This document shows, one piece after another, positions 12,645 to 23,600 of a stretch of DNA of 64,000 bases. The translations under genes were made by a program, and so were the position numbers. Within the stretch, counting starts at the first letter, position 1. Each line of letters begins with the position of its first letter. The stretch comes from Anthopleura xanthogrammica. Its lineage: Eukaryota > Cnidaria > Anthozoa > Actiniaria > Actiniidae. The stretch covers positions 9,306,170 to 9,370,169 of the forward strand of contig OZ025218.1 of the NCBI GenBank assembly GCA_964019055.1. The letters run 5' to 3'. The notes beneath the pieces are model-generated. The model made no database searches. It saw only the letters and a program-made list of their open reading frames with translations, and was not told the DNA's origin.

Positions 12645-13973
12645 CTGGAAAATGGGAAAAATACACGATACTCAATATTTAAATTATACTCATAACCGTT
12701 ATCGTTGGAGTGCGACCCGCGAAGTTCGATGTCTCGTTTGAAAACTACCATTTCGACGTCCGTCAATCAAAATACTTTTTTTACGAACATTTGGCAATTC
12801 CGTCTAATTCTTATTGCCCTCTATTGCAAACTTTGGTTATAAATACGAGGCATGTTTTTCTAAACCAATAAATCTTTCCCGAAATGCAAGTTTGAAGTTA
12901 AGGTAATCCAGATGCCCTTCTTACTGCGCATCCATTTCGCGCATCTATTTTTACCCCGCTTTATTTGCGTTGTTTTGAAAGTTCATCACAATAATATTTG
13001 AATTTGAATCCTTTTCTATAACTAAGCAAAGGATTTCGTTTTTTCATGCAAATTTTGAGGTAAAATGGGACATTTTTCGAAACATGCTAAGACTTCTTTT
13101 TTTTTTTTTTTTTTTTTGTTGACAAAAAAAGTAATTTAGTTGCTTATAGCTCGTCTATTAGTACGGTGACCCCCTATTTTTTCAAACTTATTCAAGGCTC
13201 CACCAACTATTCTTGCAATTTAGAATAAAAAATACAATATTCATTTATTGGATTGTCATGAATTTTTAAAATTTTACAAAACTGTACACATTTAATTGCC
13301 GTAGCATTTTGCTTCGATAATTCACTTTTACCCATATTTGCAAATGATTAAATATTTTCTATAACAAGACATTTTAGATAATAGACCTTAGATCTATCGT
13401 TTGAAATAGTCTAAAGCTTTTGCATTTAGAATGCGTTTGCATTTTCTAGACTACTTTGAATATGTACTTTATGAGCAAAACACTGCGAATCATTGGAAAT
13501 ACTATACCTACATTTACTACATCTTATAACTCTAGAACCAATACGTTGACCTCCACTTTTTTACTCGTTTTTTGACTTGCCTAACAATGTTCTTTAAATG
13601 ACAGGATTTCTAAGAAAATTCATTAATTAAATCCAAGTGTCCGGAACTACCTTAAGTGTACCTGATGATTTAGCACGGGTTTAATTAAGCTAATTAATAG
13701 TGTACTTGAAGATTTAGAACGGGTTTAATGAAAGCACTAATGGTGTACCTGGTGATTCAGCACGGGTTTAAGCCACACTAAGTGGGTTAATTAAACCCCT
13801 GCTAAATCACCAGGTACACCATGTCAATCTCTTATCACCTGTGAAAATATTCTAAGCATTGAATCTACATGAGTTGAGCTGTTCAGTAACAAAAAAGTTA
13901 TATAGTTTGAGTGATGCGTCTTGAAGTTATAAAGGTTTTTTTCATGTCGTATGCTAATTTATTATATGAAATA

Positions 13974-14121
13974 GATAATGGTAATTGAACTAAGTGGAGT
14001 ACAATTTGGTCTGATATCAAACGCGCGATAACAAAATCACACGACCGCGTAGCGGGAGTGTGATTTGTAATCGCAAGTTTGATATCAGACCAAAATTGCA
14101 CGACATGAAGTTCAATTATCA
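13974..14121. mobile_element. Foldback MITE
   Basis: Two long arms are inverted copies: GATAATGGTAATTGAAC to TATCAAAC on the left, and GTTTGATATCAGACC to GTTCAATTATC on the right, around a short GC-richer centre. There is no coding capacity. Confidence 0.65.
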
Positions 14122-14636
14122 CTTTATTATATCCATTTGGAAATCATATTAGATAGACACTAAATTTGTACAAGTACAAAAGTATTTATTAATAAGTAGC
14201 TGTTAAAATCATCCATTTTGTTTCTTTTTGTAACAAAAAATTGCAGTCAAACTTGAAAAAAGCTACATTTTATGTTCCTTATTTGCTGTAATCTGATTGG
14301 CTGATTACATACAATCCTGTAATCTGATTGGTTACCTTTTCTAGTGTTGCATTGTGATTGGCTGACAAAAAGATGCGATTCGGACTCAAAATAGTGCGAT
14401 TCGTGCTTGAATCAATCTACTGAGAGCCAATCAGATTACAGGATTTGCTAGTGATTTCAAAATGGATATAATAAAGTGTGATATTGAGTGACATCAAAAT
14501 AATAAAATTGATATCCCCACTCCCACCAGTGGCCAGTGGGGATACGATTTATATCAACACTGGTGGTGACAAATTTCGACTTTTTGCTCAGCTTCTCAAA
14601 TTCTCCATTATTTTTCATTGAAGATTTCATATAATA

Positions 14637-14696
14637 AACAGAACATTACATGGCTGCTTGGAGATACGAATTTTATCTTCTCGTGCTGATATTATC

Positions 14697-14727
<31 letters not shown>

Positions 14728-14788
14728 GATAACATCAACACTCGAAGATAAAATTCGTATATCCAAGCAGCCATGTAATGTTCTGTTT
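14637..14788. mobile_element. Foldback MITE
   Basis: AACAGAACATTACATGG at the left is mirrored by CCATGTAATGTTCTGTT at the right. A second nested palindrome around ACTCACTCGTGAGAGATA sits in the middle. A close relative lies at about 26836-26990. Confidence 0.65.
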
Positions 14789-15051
14789 ATGGTATTTCAA
14801 TGCAATATTTCAATTCCCATCAAACTCAAAGTCGGCTTCTTGTGTTTAGGGTTGTAACAAGAGAGCATAAATAAGAGAGGCAAATTCTTAATACCGCGCG
14901 CGCCATGTGGAATCCCGGTCGTGAACAAAAACTAGAGACTTCTTACTTTCCATTGTTTTTAGAGCTTTTAACGCTTCACACTCTCTTCACACTTTCTTTA
15001 TTTTTACTTTTTCATTAACATGTATTTTCAATTATTATAGTTATTTCAAGA

Positions 15052-18000
15052 TTAAAATCCTAGCTTATTAAGGATAATTCTACCCATCGACTTCTTGTGT
15101 TTCTCGTGATAAGTATTGTTCCCAAAGCACTCGGCTGCATCCTTATCACATTTACAAATGGGTTTATCATATTTGTCGTTGATGGAACCTTTGAAAGAAA
15201 GAATGCCGAGAAAAGTAAAGTTATACGTTTTAATTTAAAATTAAGACAAACTGTGCCTTTAACCCGTGCTTCCAATAAATATCACAGTTAGCCCAAGCTA
15301 TGTATGAGAAATTTCTTTTATACATATATTTTCAGAGATAAATAAGTAATTTGTACATATATTTGTTATTTAGTGTATTTCTTATATATATCTAATAGGT
15401 TACGGATAAATAGTTATATATTGTGAATTGATAAATATAAAATATCGATTAATAAAAGCTACGTATATGATAACGCTTAGAACCCGGGTCGCATTGATGA
15501 GAGGCGACACTCAAATCAATAAATATTTTACCATTCAACAAATCACTTCATAGAAAATCAACACTGAAAGTACTGAATAAGGGGTTATGTGTACTTTGAA
15601 ATATATAGACATTCAGGGAGTGAGGCTATATAAGAGACTAGTATGGGAAAAAGCGGTGGGGCTAAGATTGGAAAATATAAGAGACAAGTATGGGAAAAAG
15701 TGGTAGGGCTAAGATTGGAAAATATAAGAGACTAGTATGGGAAAAGGAAAAAAGTGGTAGGACTACAGCCCCCCCCCCCCCACCCCCTCCGCTGTATCTG
15801 ACATTTGGCTATAATGTCATGAATGCCTGTTGTACTTACTGCAAGTGATTTCGCACGAAGGGTACTTTCCTGAAAGAATGCTGGTGTAAGAGTTCAATTT
15901 CGGCTTGTATTTCCCATTACGTCCGTAACAATTGTCATGAGCCTGACAGCATCTTTTAAAAAGAATTTAAGTGTTTTCATGCTGATACTATTTGGTCACT
16001 TAAGTCCATTAGCCTTTGTCATATTGAGCAAGGGACTGGAACATAGTTTCTCACAAATAAACCCCTTCACAGTAAAGAACAAGCACAAATTACTAATTAA
16101 AACTTTGAACAACGAAATTATGACTTTTTGATTTTGTTTCCGAGAAAAAAAATGTTTTTTTTCCACACTCGTACCCAGTCCCTTGCTCAGTATGGAAAAG
16201 GCTAATTGGGCCAACGTTATGTAAAAATATAAAGCTATGAATTGAATTGGAATAATCAGTACAAAAGCTATGCAACACTGCTTAAAATGGCTTATCTTAG
16301 ATGAAATCCTGCCATTCTAACCAGACGGTGCGAAGTCAACTATGAGAAGCATAGAAATATAAATAAAATATTTGGCACACAAAATTTATTTTACAGTACT
16401 GACCTGTCAACTCCATCTACCGGTTTGCCCTCTCCCCCCCAGCCACAATAATTGCCATAGTTATTATAATCCCAAGCGCTTCTCCCTGTTGCACATTCGA
16501 TCATTTCCTTGAACTGAATCAGGTTTCGTTTTTCGGCACGAACATTATCTAGAAAAATTAGGTGAGAAATAGCCTTTATGCTTTGCAGACTCGTTTTTTT
16601 TTTCGCTCAAAAATTTCGTAAAAAAAATATTTTATTTTGAGACAGGTTTTGAGCATAAAAAAATCAAGTCTGCAAAGCAGACTAAGTGAGAAAAAGGGAT
16701 CACTAAATATTATTCAGTTAATGAAGTTTACTGTAAAAAGAATCCTCTCATTAAACAGGCGTTACAAAGAAAGAAAAACTTACCTTTCTTGACATCCATT
16801 CTTTTGTCATCCTGGGAAATGGGAAAAATACACGATACTAAGTATTTAGATTTACTAGTCGTTGCATATTGCAAGTGAAGTGCTGCGAATCTAGTAGAGT
16901 GGGATGTGGAGGATTGTATGTTAATTGTATTCTGTTGAGTTGTACTTCAGGATGCTCGTACCAAAGTCATGGAAAATACAGCAGGTTGTACTACCAAATA
17001 GTAATGTTAAACAACGGGAAAAATAGTTTCATAACTGCAGCCGAGCATGTTCTTTAAATGACAGGATTTCTAAGAAAATTAATTAATTAAATCCAAGTGT
17101 CCGGAACTACCTTAAGTGTACCTGATGATTTAGCACGGGTAGCACGGGTTTAATTAAGCTAATTAATGGTGTACCTGATGATTTAGAACGGGTTTAATGA
17201 AACCACTAATTGTGTACCTGGTGATTCAGCACGGGTTTAAGCCACACTAAGTGGGTTAATTAAACCCGTGCTAAATCACCAGGTACACCATGTCAATCTC
17301 TTATCACCTGTGAAAATATTCTAAGCATTGAATCTACATGAGGTGAGCTGTTCAGTGACCAAAAAAATTATATAGTTTGAGTGATGCGTCTTGAAGTTAT
17401 AAAGGTTTTTTCTTGTCGTATGCTAATGACTGTGACGACAAAATAGTCATTTATGTTTATTTGTTGTCACAGCAATAGTTTTTATAAGAGCCATGGGTAA
17501 AAAGTAATTCTTCCCAAACTAATTTATCTGTACCAGTGAAGTTTTGTATATTTAATGATGACATTTTTGCCAGTCATTAGCATATGACGAGGAGAAACCT
17601 TTATAACTTCAAGACGCAACACTCAAACTATAGAAAACGTTTTGGTCACTGAAAAACTCATCTCTTGTAAAATATATACTTATAATGTTGTCAGATTTGG
17701 TATATATTAAAAACTCGTTCCAAATTTTTTTTGAGAATTTTGAGAATTTCGGATATATAAACATGTATGTGTTATACCGCCATTTACTTCGAATTTCGTG
17801 ACAAATTTGTTAAATGTTATTTGTGCATATATGATGAGGCTATTTAACATGTTTGAGATCGATTTGCAACTGTTTTTATGGCGATTTTCCAACAAAAAAT
17901 GTTAAACACATATGTATATATATCCAAAATTGTCAAACTTTTTGGAAACAAGTCATATATATATATTTACCCAACCAAAAATGTTCTGCACTTTTGGATA

Positions 18001-18452
18001 TATATATATGTCTTTTGTTCTCGATGTATATATAAACCATGGACGTGGTTTTTGTATTCTCAAATTCATTATGACCATAGTTAAGAGAGGGGTCTGGATG
18101 TAATCTACTTTAGAATTTTAAAAATACTTGGAACATTATCTTATTGTACAATAAAAACTCCTAAGATAAAAATTGTTTGGAAATTACTGAGATAAGAAAT
18201 AGTCTTTCAAATCTTACTTCCGATAAAGAAATTTATTCCAAGATGCACTGATAGTTAAGTTGGCCTATTTTAGTGTTTTATCCGAGTTGTATCCAAGAAA
18301 CTTGATTTTATTAATTCAATTCTATTTCAATTATCTTAAGCCTAAAATTGACTAAATCTTTTTCAACTTACCTCCATATTATTCACTGACAGACCCTCAA
18401 CCAAGAAAGCTATCCCAAGAAGGACAACGAGCATGGTGGTACACTTCATCAT
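15052..18452 (-). CDS. Secreted phospholipase A2 (PLA2 copy 2)
   Basis: Five exons: 18452..18372, 16811..16784, 16548..16404, 15952..15840, 15188..15052 (stop TAA), giving 167 codons. All junctions are GT-AG and in phase. Exon 1 is a signal peptide ([16 protein letters not shown] core). Exons 2-3 give a short propeptide ending in Lys-Arg just before NLIQF, the usual PLA2 mature start. The calcium loop reads YCGWGG, the active site CCQAHDNCY, and the Asp99 block [11 protein letters not shown]. The Cys61 and Cys91 positions are both non-cysteine (the GKYKPK and KYDKPIC regions), so one disulfide is missing as a pair. Cys27 and Cys124 of pancreatic enzymes are also absent. The C-terminal tail is long and basic. 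AATAAA on the minus strand lies at 14997-15002. Role: extracellular Ca2+-dependent lipid hydrolysis, possibly venom or digestive. Confidence 0.92.
15616..15770. repeat. 47-bp minisatellite, ~3 units, intron 4 of PLA2 copy 2
   Basis: About three units of ACTAGTATGGGAAAAAG...CTAAGATTGGAAAATATAAG are followed by a C-run. The same unit is expanded to about 58 copies in the homologous intron of PLA2 copy 3 (21160-23935). Confidence 0.9.
16007..16211. mobile_element. MITE in intron 3 of PLA2 copy 2
   Basis: TTGAGCAAGGGACTGG near the left end is mirrored by CCAGTCCCTTGCTCAGTA near the right end. The same element occupies intron 3 of copy 3 (about 24178-24431), so it was present before those two genes duplicated. 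Confidence 0.65.
17050..17650. repeat. Intron 1 repeat shared with the copy 1 flank
   Basis: The first part (to about 17425) is homologous to about 13590-13965 upstream of PLA2 copy 1, including the hairpin around GGTGATTCAGCACGGGTTTA (17218-17290). The segment then ends with an inverted copy of its own GATGCGTCTTGAAGTTATAAAGG motif near 17590-17620, enclosing DNA not found in the other copy. Confidence 0.6.
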
Positions 18453-18660
18453 CGTCGTCGTCGTCAGTTGTTCAAGTCAGTCGATGGTTTACTGGATCAT
18501 CAAGCTCTTTACTCGAGGTATATCAGGGTTGATATGGACAATGTTAAAAAGTATTACCTTTTTATTTATCCAACTCATTAATATTCAATTAGGGGTTCAG
18601 CCAATCAGCGGATGCGCTACATCATACCACGTGATTTTAAATATCAATGTAATGATGCCA
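18453..18660 (-). promoter_or_regulatory. Proximal promoter of PLA2 copy 2
   Basis: Upstream of the start, copies 2, 3 and 4 share a conserved block: a leader around GATATACCTCGAGTAAAGAG, an AATTGAATA block and a GGTATGATG or GGTATGACG block beside an E-box-like hexamer. In copy 2 the E-box is a perfect CACGTG, and a CCAAT-type box (GATTGGCTG on the minus strand) is present. No strong TATA box is evident. Function is inferred from conservation between paralogs. Confidence 0.5.
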
Positions 18661-18955
18661 TTGCATGATGAAATCACAGTTTTGTATGTATTCCTGTTCA
18701 GTGAGAAAGAGTTCTACGTTATAGAATGAAAAATATTATTCGTCGTGGAATATTGATAAAGAAATGATACTTATTCGTTTGTCTAACAATTGTGGGTCGT
18801 TTGTAGAGGACCGCGACATGTAGACTGGCTTGGATGGTGCGTCTTTTATATACCACTGAGGACGTAAAGAAATCCTGGCAGTGACCACCCTCAGTACCTA
18901 CACCTCATACTAACCACCTCTTACGATTGTAAAGTGCATTTGATTATATACATAT

Positions 18956-18990
18956 AGAAATCATAAATCATAAATCATAAATCATAAAAT
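18956..18990. repeat. Short tandem repeat (ATCATAA)n
   Basis: Four to five tandem copies of a 7-bp unit in the spacer between PLA2 copies 2 and 3. Confidence 0.85.
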
Positions 18991-19238
18991 CTTAAAATCA
19001 TATGGACGATATTATCAATCTTATGTTGTCCCTGTGATTTTATACTTTTGGGCTTCCTTTGTCAAAGGAAAGGTTACCTAGGTAATTTCAAGATGGTGGA
19101 CAGTTTGAAATATTTCATCGCTACAACATGTACCAGTTTTCATTCAAATTTTCGAGAATTTACTCGCATGAAATCACAACAGAATCAAAAAAAATTATTG
19201 ATTATGTGATTTTTTTATGGTCAGAACTTTCATATTAA

Positions 19239-19853
19239 GGTGACTGACTACTTTAGCAAGTAATAATTACAAAATGTTCTTAGAAAGATAATTTACACAA
19301 AATTTAACGCTGATTCCAAAAATGAAAAGAAAAATGGGGTGTCCTGAGCTCGTTTTCGAGATAATGAATTTTGAATATGACCATCTTGACAAGATTTCGA
19401 AAGAAAAATGGCGGAAATCACAAAAGTCCATCACTCAAAAATTAAAGAAGCTCTGGAAACAATTTTCTCAGGATATCTCCTTTAAACATTATTTTTGAAG
19501 ACTAACTAAAAAAAAAGAAGAAAGTTTTGAAAATAAGCTAAAAATTCAGCTTCTTGTTAGCGCAATCAACCGAAAATCGTACTCAAACGACAACAACAAA
19601 AACTCATGAAACGCTTTTTTTATAAGTTCTAATAATTACGTTTTTCTCAAACTTTCTCAAAAGATTGATTTTTACCTTTTGTTTTAGGAAATTCAAAGAA
19701 AAATATAGAAACCCGTGCAAAATTCAGGGTTTTTGCCCTGTTGAAGTTCAAAACGTGTATGGTTCCTCAATAAAACTTTGAAGGTTGTTATGCGATTTTT
19801 GTGCACGCGCACATCGTGGGCTCAAATTGAACATTCAAAAGCAGTCAGTCACC
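19239..19853. mobile_element. Non-autonomous piggyBac-like element
   Basis: The ends are near-perfect inverted repeats (GGTGACTGACTACTTT at the left, AAAGCAGTCAGTCACC at the right) and the element is flanked on both sides by TTAA (19235-19238 and 19854-19857), the target-site duplication of piggyBac transposases. The 615-bp interior has no transposase frame, so it would depend on an enzyme encoded elsewhere. Confidence 0.75.
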
Positions 19854-19889
19854 TTAAACACAAACTGGCGAACCTTTATATGCACTTTA

Positions 19890-20260
19890 AGGATTAATTA
19901 AGAGTCTGTAAGGATCAAGCAAATTTAGAAACATTCGGCAAGTCATCCTCACGGGTTTTGCTCAAATTTGGTATATAAATTTGTCTTGGGGTCCTAAATA
20001 CGAAATCGATAATATTTTGTCAACAAAATGTACGGAAAAAATTGGGGGGGAGGGTCAGTTTTTCAGTTTTAGGGGCCGTAGATGACTAGTTACAAGGCTG
20101 TTTGAGCACTGTTTTGGTAGCGCTTCAAAAAAAATAAGCATTTATATTTTGTAAAATGATTTTGGTATCAAAATTAAACTATATTCACATACTTTGATCG
20201 GACATAGTAAAACCTGACAATTATTTAAACCTTTGGGGGTCACGTGCCCCCCCCCCCCCC
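19890..20260. repeat. Dispersed repeat, also at 55040-55370
   Basis: Two modules occur here and again at about 55065-55370: one around CTAGTTACAAGGCT to CCTGACAATTATTTAAAC, and one around GGATCAAGCAAATTTAGAAAC to ACGAAATCGATAATATT. The first has the same orientation at both sites; the second is inverted and on the other side at the second site. Confidence 0.6.
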
Positions 20261-20620
20261 CGGACCCCCCTCCCTATGCTACTGTTTTCACTAATACTTC
20301 TTCCCGCCATAAAACCTGTTTGATCAAAGTTAATTAATTTTGGTAGGACAGCTTTTAACCAATTTGCTATTGATCACTTTTGCCGCAATTTTATAATCAC
20401 AAATCAAAACCGTTAAAGGACGCCAAAATTTTTATATCCTGTAATTCTGATGGTTTTTTTAGGGGGATGAGTTTTATACTACCTCTTCTTTGAGATCGTG
20501 AATGCAATCAATTATTTAGCCATTCAATCTGAGTTTACTTTCTTTATTTTTACTTTTTCATTAACATGTATTTTCAATTATTATAGTTATTTCAAGATTA
20601 TTAAGGATTATCCTAGCTTA

Positions 20621-23600
20621 TTAAGGAGTGCTGGCAATCGACTTCTTGAATTTAGGGTGATAAGTATTTTCCGCAAAGCACTCGGCTGCAGCCTTATCAC
20701 ATTTACAAACGATCTCTTTATTTCTGTCGTTGGCACCTTTGAAAGAAAGAATGCCGAGAAAAGTTAAGTTATACGTTTTAAAATTAAGACAAACTGTATC
20801 TTTAACCCGTGCTTTTAATAAATATCACAGTTAGCCCAAGCTATGTATGAGAAATTTCTTTTATACATATATTTTCAGAGATAAATAAGTAATTTGTACA
20901 TATATTTGTTCTTTAGTGTATTTCTTATCTAATAGGTTACGGATAAATAGTTATATATTGTGAATTCATAAATATAAAATATCGATTAATAAAAGCTACA
21001 TATGATAGCTATGATAACGCTTAGAACCCGGGTCGCACTGGTGAGAGACGACTCTCAAATCAATAAATATTTTACCATTCAACAAATCACTTCATAGAAA
21101 ATCAACACTGAAAGTACTGAATAAGGGGTTATGTGTACTTTGAAATATATAGACATTCAGGGAGTGAGGCTATATAAGAGACTAGTATGGGAAAAAGTAG
21201 TAGGGCTAAGATTGGAAAATATAAGAGACTAGTATGGGAAAAAGTGGTAGGGCTAAGATTGGAAAATATAAATGACTAGTATGGGAAAAAGTGGTAGGGC
21301 TAAGATTGGAAAATATAAATGACTAGTATGGGAAAAAGTGGTAGGGCTAAGATTGGAAAATATAAGAGACTAGTATGGGAAAAAGTGGTGGGGCTAAGAT
21401 TGGAAAATATATATGACTAGTATGGGAAAAAGTGGTGGGGCTAAGATTGGAAAATATATATGACTAGTATGGGAAAAAGTGGTGGGGCTAAGATTGGAAA
21501 ATATAAATGACTAGTATGGGAAAAAGTGGTAGGGCTAAGATTGGAAAATATAAATGACTAGTATGGGAAAAAGTGGTAGGGCTAAGATTGGAAAATATAA
21601 ATGACTAGTATAGGAAAAAGTGGTGGGGCTAAGATTGGAAAATATAATTGACTAGTATGGGAAAAAGTGGTGGGGCTAAGATTGGAAAATATAAATGACT
21701 AGTATGGGAAAAAGTGGTAGGGCTAAGATTGGTAAATATAAATGACTAGTATGGGAAAAAGTGGTGGGGCTAAGATTGGTAAATATAAATGACTAGTATG
21801 GGAAAAAGTGGTGGGGCTAAGATTGGAAAATATAAATGACTAGTATGGGAAAAAGTGGTGGGCTAAGATTGGAAAATATAAATGACTAGTATGGGAAAAA
21901 GTGGTGGGGCTAAGATTGCAAAATATAAATGACTAGTATGGGAAAAAGTGGTAGGGCTAAGATTGGAAAATATAAATGACTAGTATGGGAAAAAGTGGTG
22001 GGCTAAGATTGGAAAATATAAATGACTAGTATGGGAAAAAGTGGTGGGCTAAGATTGGAAAATATAAATGACTAGTATGGGAAAAAGTGGTGGGGCTAAG
22101 ATTGGAAAATATAAATGACTAGTATGGGAAAAAGTGGTGGGGCTAAGATTGGTAAATATAAATGACTAGTATGGGAAAAAGTGGTGGGGCTAAGATTGGA
22201 AAATATAAATGACTAGTATGGGAAAAAGTGGTGGGGCTAAGATTGGTAAATATAAATGACTAGTATGGGAAAAAGTGGTGGGGCTAAGATTGGAAAGTAT
22301 AAGAGACTAGTATGGGAAAAAGTAGTAGGGCTAAGATTGGAAAATATAAATGACTAGTATGGGAAAAAGTGGTGGGGCTAAGATTGCAAAATATAAATGA
22401 CTAGTATAGGAAAAAGTAGTAGGGCTAAGATTGGAAAATATAAATGACTAGTATGGGAAAACGTGGTGGGGCTAAGATTGCAAAATATAAATGACTAGTA
22501 TGGGAAAAAGTGGTGGGGCTAAGATTGGTAAATATAAATGACTAGTATGGGAAAAAGTGGTGGGGCTAAGATTGGAAAATATAAATGACTAGTATAGGAA
22601 AAAGTGGTAGGGCTAAGATTGGAAAATATAAATGACTAGTATAGGAAAAAGTGGTAGGGCTAAGATTGCAAAATATAAATGACTAGTATAGGAAAAAGTG
22701 GTGGGGCTAAGATTGGAAAATATAAATGACTAGTATGGGAAAAAGTGGTGGGCTAAGATTGGAAAATATAAATGACTAGTATGGGAAAAAGTGGTAGGGC
22801 TAAGATTGGAAAATATAAATGACTAGTATGGGAAAAAGTGGTAGGGCTAAGATTGGAAAATATAAATGACTAGTATGGGAAAAAGTGGTAGGGCTAAGAT
22901 TGCAAAATATAAATGACTAGTATGGGAAAAAGTGGTAGGGCTAAGATTGCAAAATATAAATGACTAGTATAGGAAAAAGTGGTAGGGCTAAGATTGGAAA
23001 ATATAAATGACTAGTATGGGAAAAAGTGGTGGGGCTAAGATTGCAAAATATAAATGACTAGTATGGGAAAAAGTGGTAGGGCTAAGATTGGTAAATATAA
23101 ATGACTAGTATGGGAAAAAGTGGTGGGGCTAAGATTGGAAAATATAAATGACTAGTATAGGAAAAAGTGGTAGGGCTAAGATTGGAAAATATAAATGACT
23201 AGTATAGGAAAAAGTGGTAGGGCTAAGATTGCAAAATATAAATGACTAGTATAGGAAAAAGTGGTGGGGCTAAGATTGGAAAATATAAATGACTAGTATG
23301 GGAAAAAGTGGTGGGCTAAGATTGGAAAATATAAATGACTAGTATGGGAAAAAGTGGTGGGGCTAAGATTGGAAAATATAAATGACTAGTATAGGAAAAA
23401 GTGGTAGGGCTAAGATTGGAAAATATAAATGACTAGTATGGGAAAAAGTGGTAGGGCTAAGATTGGAAAATATAAATGACTAGTATGGGAAAAAGTGGTA
23501 GGGCTAAGATTGGAAAATATAAATGACTAGTATGGGAAAAAGTGGTAGGGCTAAGATTGGAAAATATAAATGACTAGTATGGGAAAAAGTGGTGGGGCTA

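Larger units (their letters stand above)
12660..15051. other. Intergenic region built of foldback repeats
   Basis: No exon was found here although the signal-peptide exon of PLA2 copy 1 would be expected. Part of it (about 13590-13965) is homologous to intron 1 of copy 2 (about 17050-17425). It contains a hairpin at about 13742-13822, a foldback element at 13974-14121 (inverted arms around GGTCTGATATCAAAC), and another at 14637-14788 (arms AACAGAACATTACATGG and its inverse). The last one recurs near 26836-26990 and, in degraded form, near 57760 and 62710. The 12680-12830 part matches intron 1 of copy 3 near 25060-25250. Confidence 0.65.

Noticed and set aside
17853..18103. Overlapping plus frames rich in Tyr and Ile
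   Set aside because: AT-rich ATATATA sequence inside intron 1 of PLA2 copy 2; three frames overlap and none has a motif.
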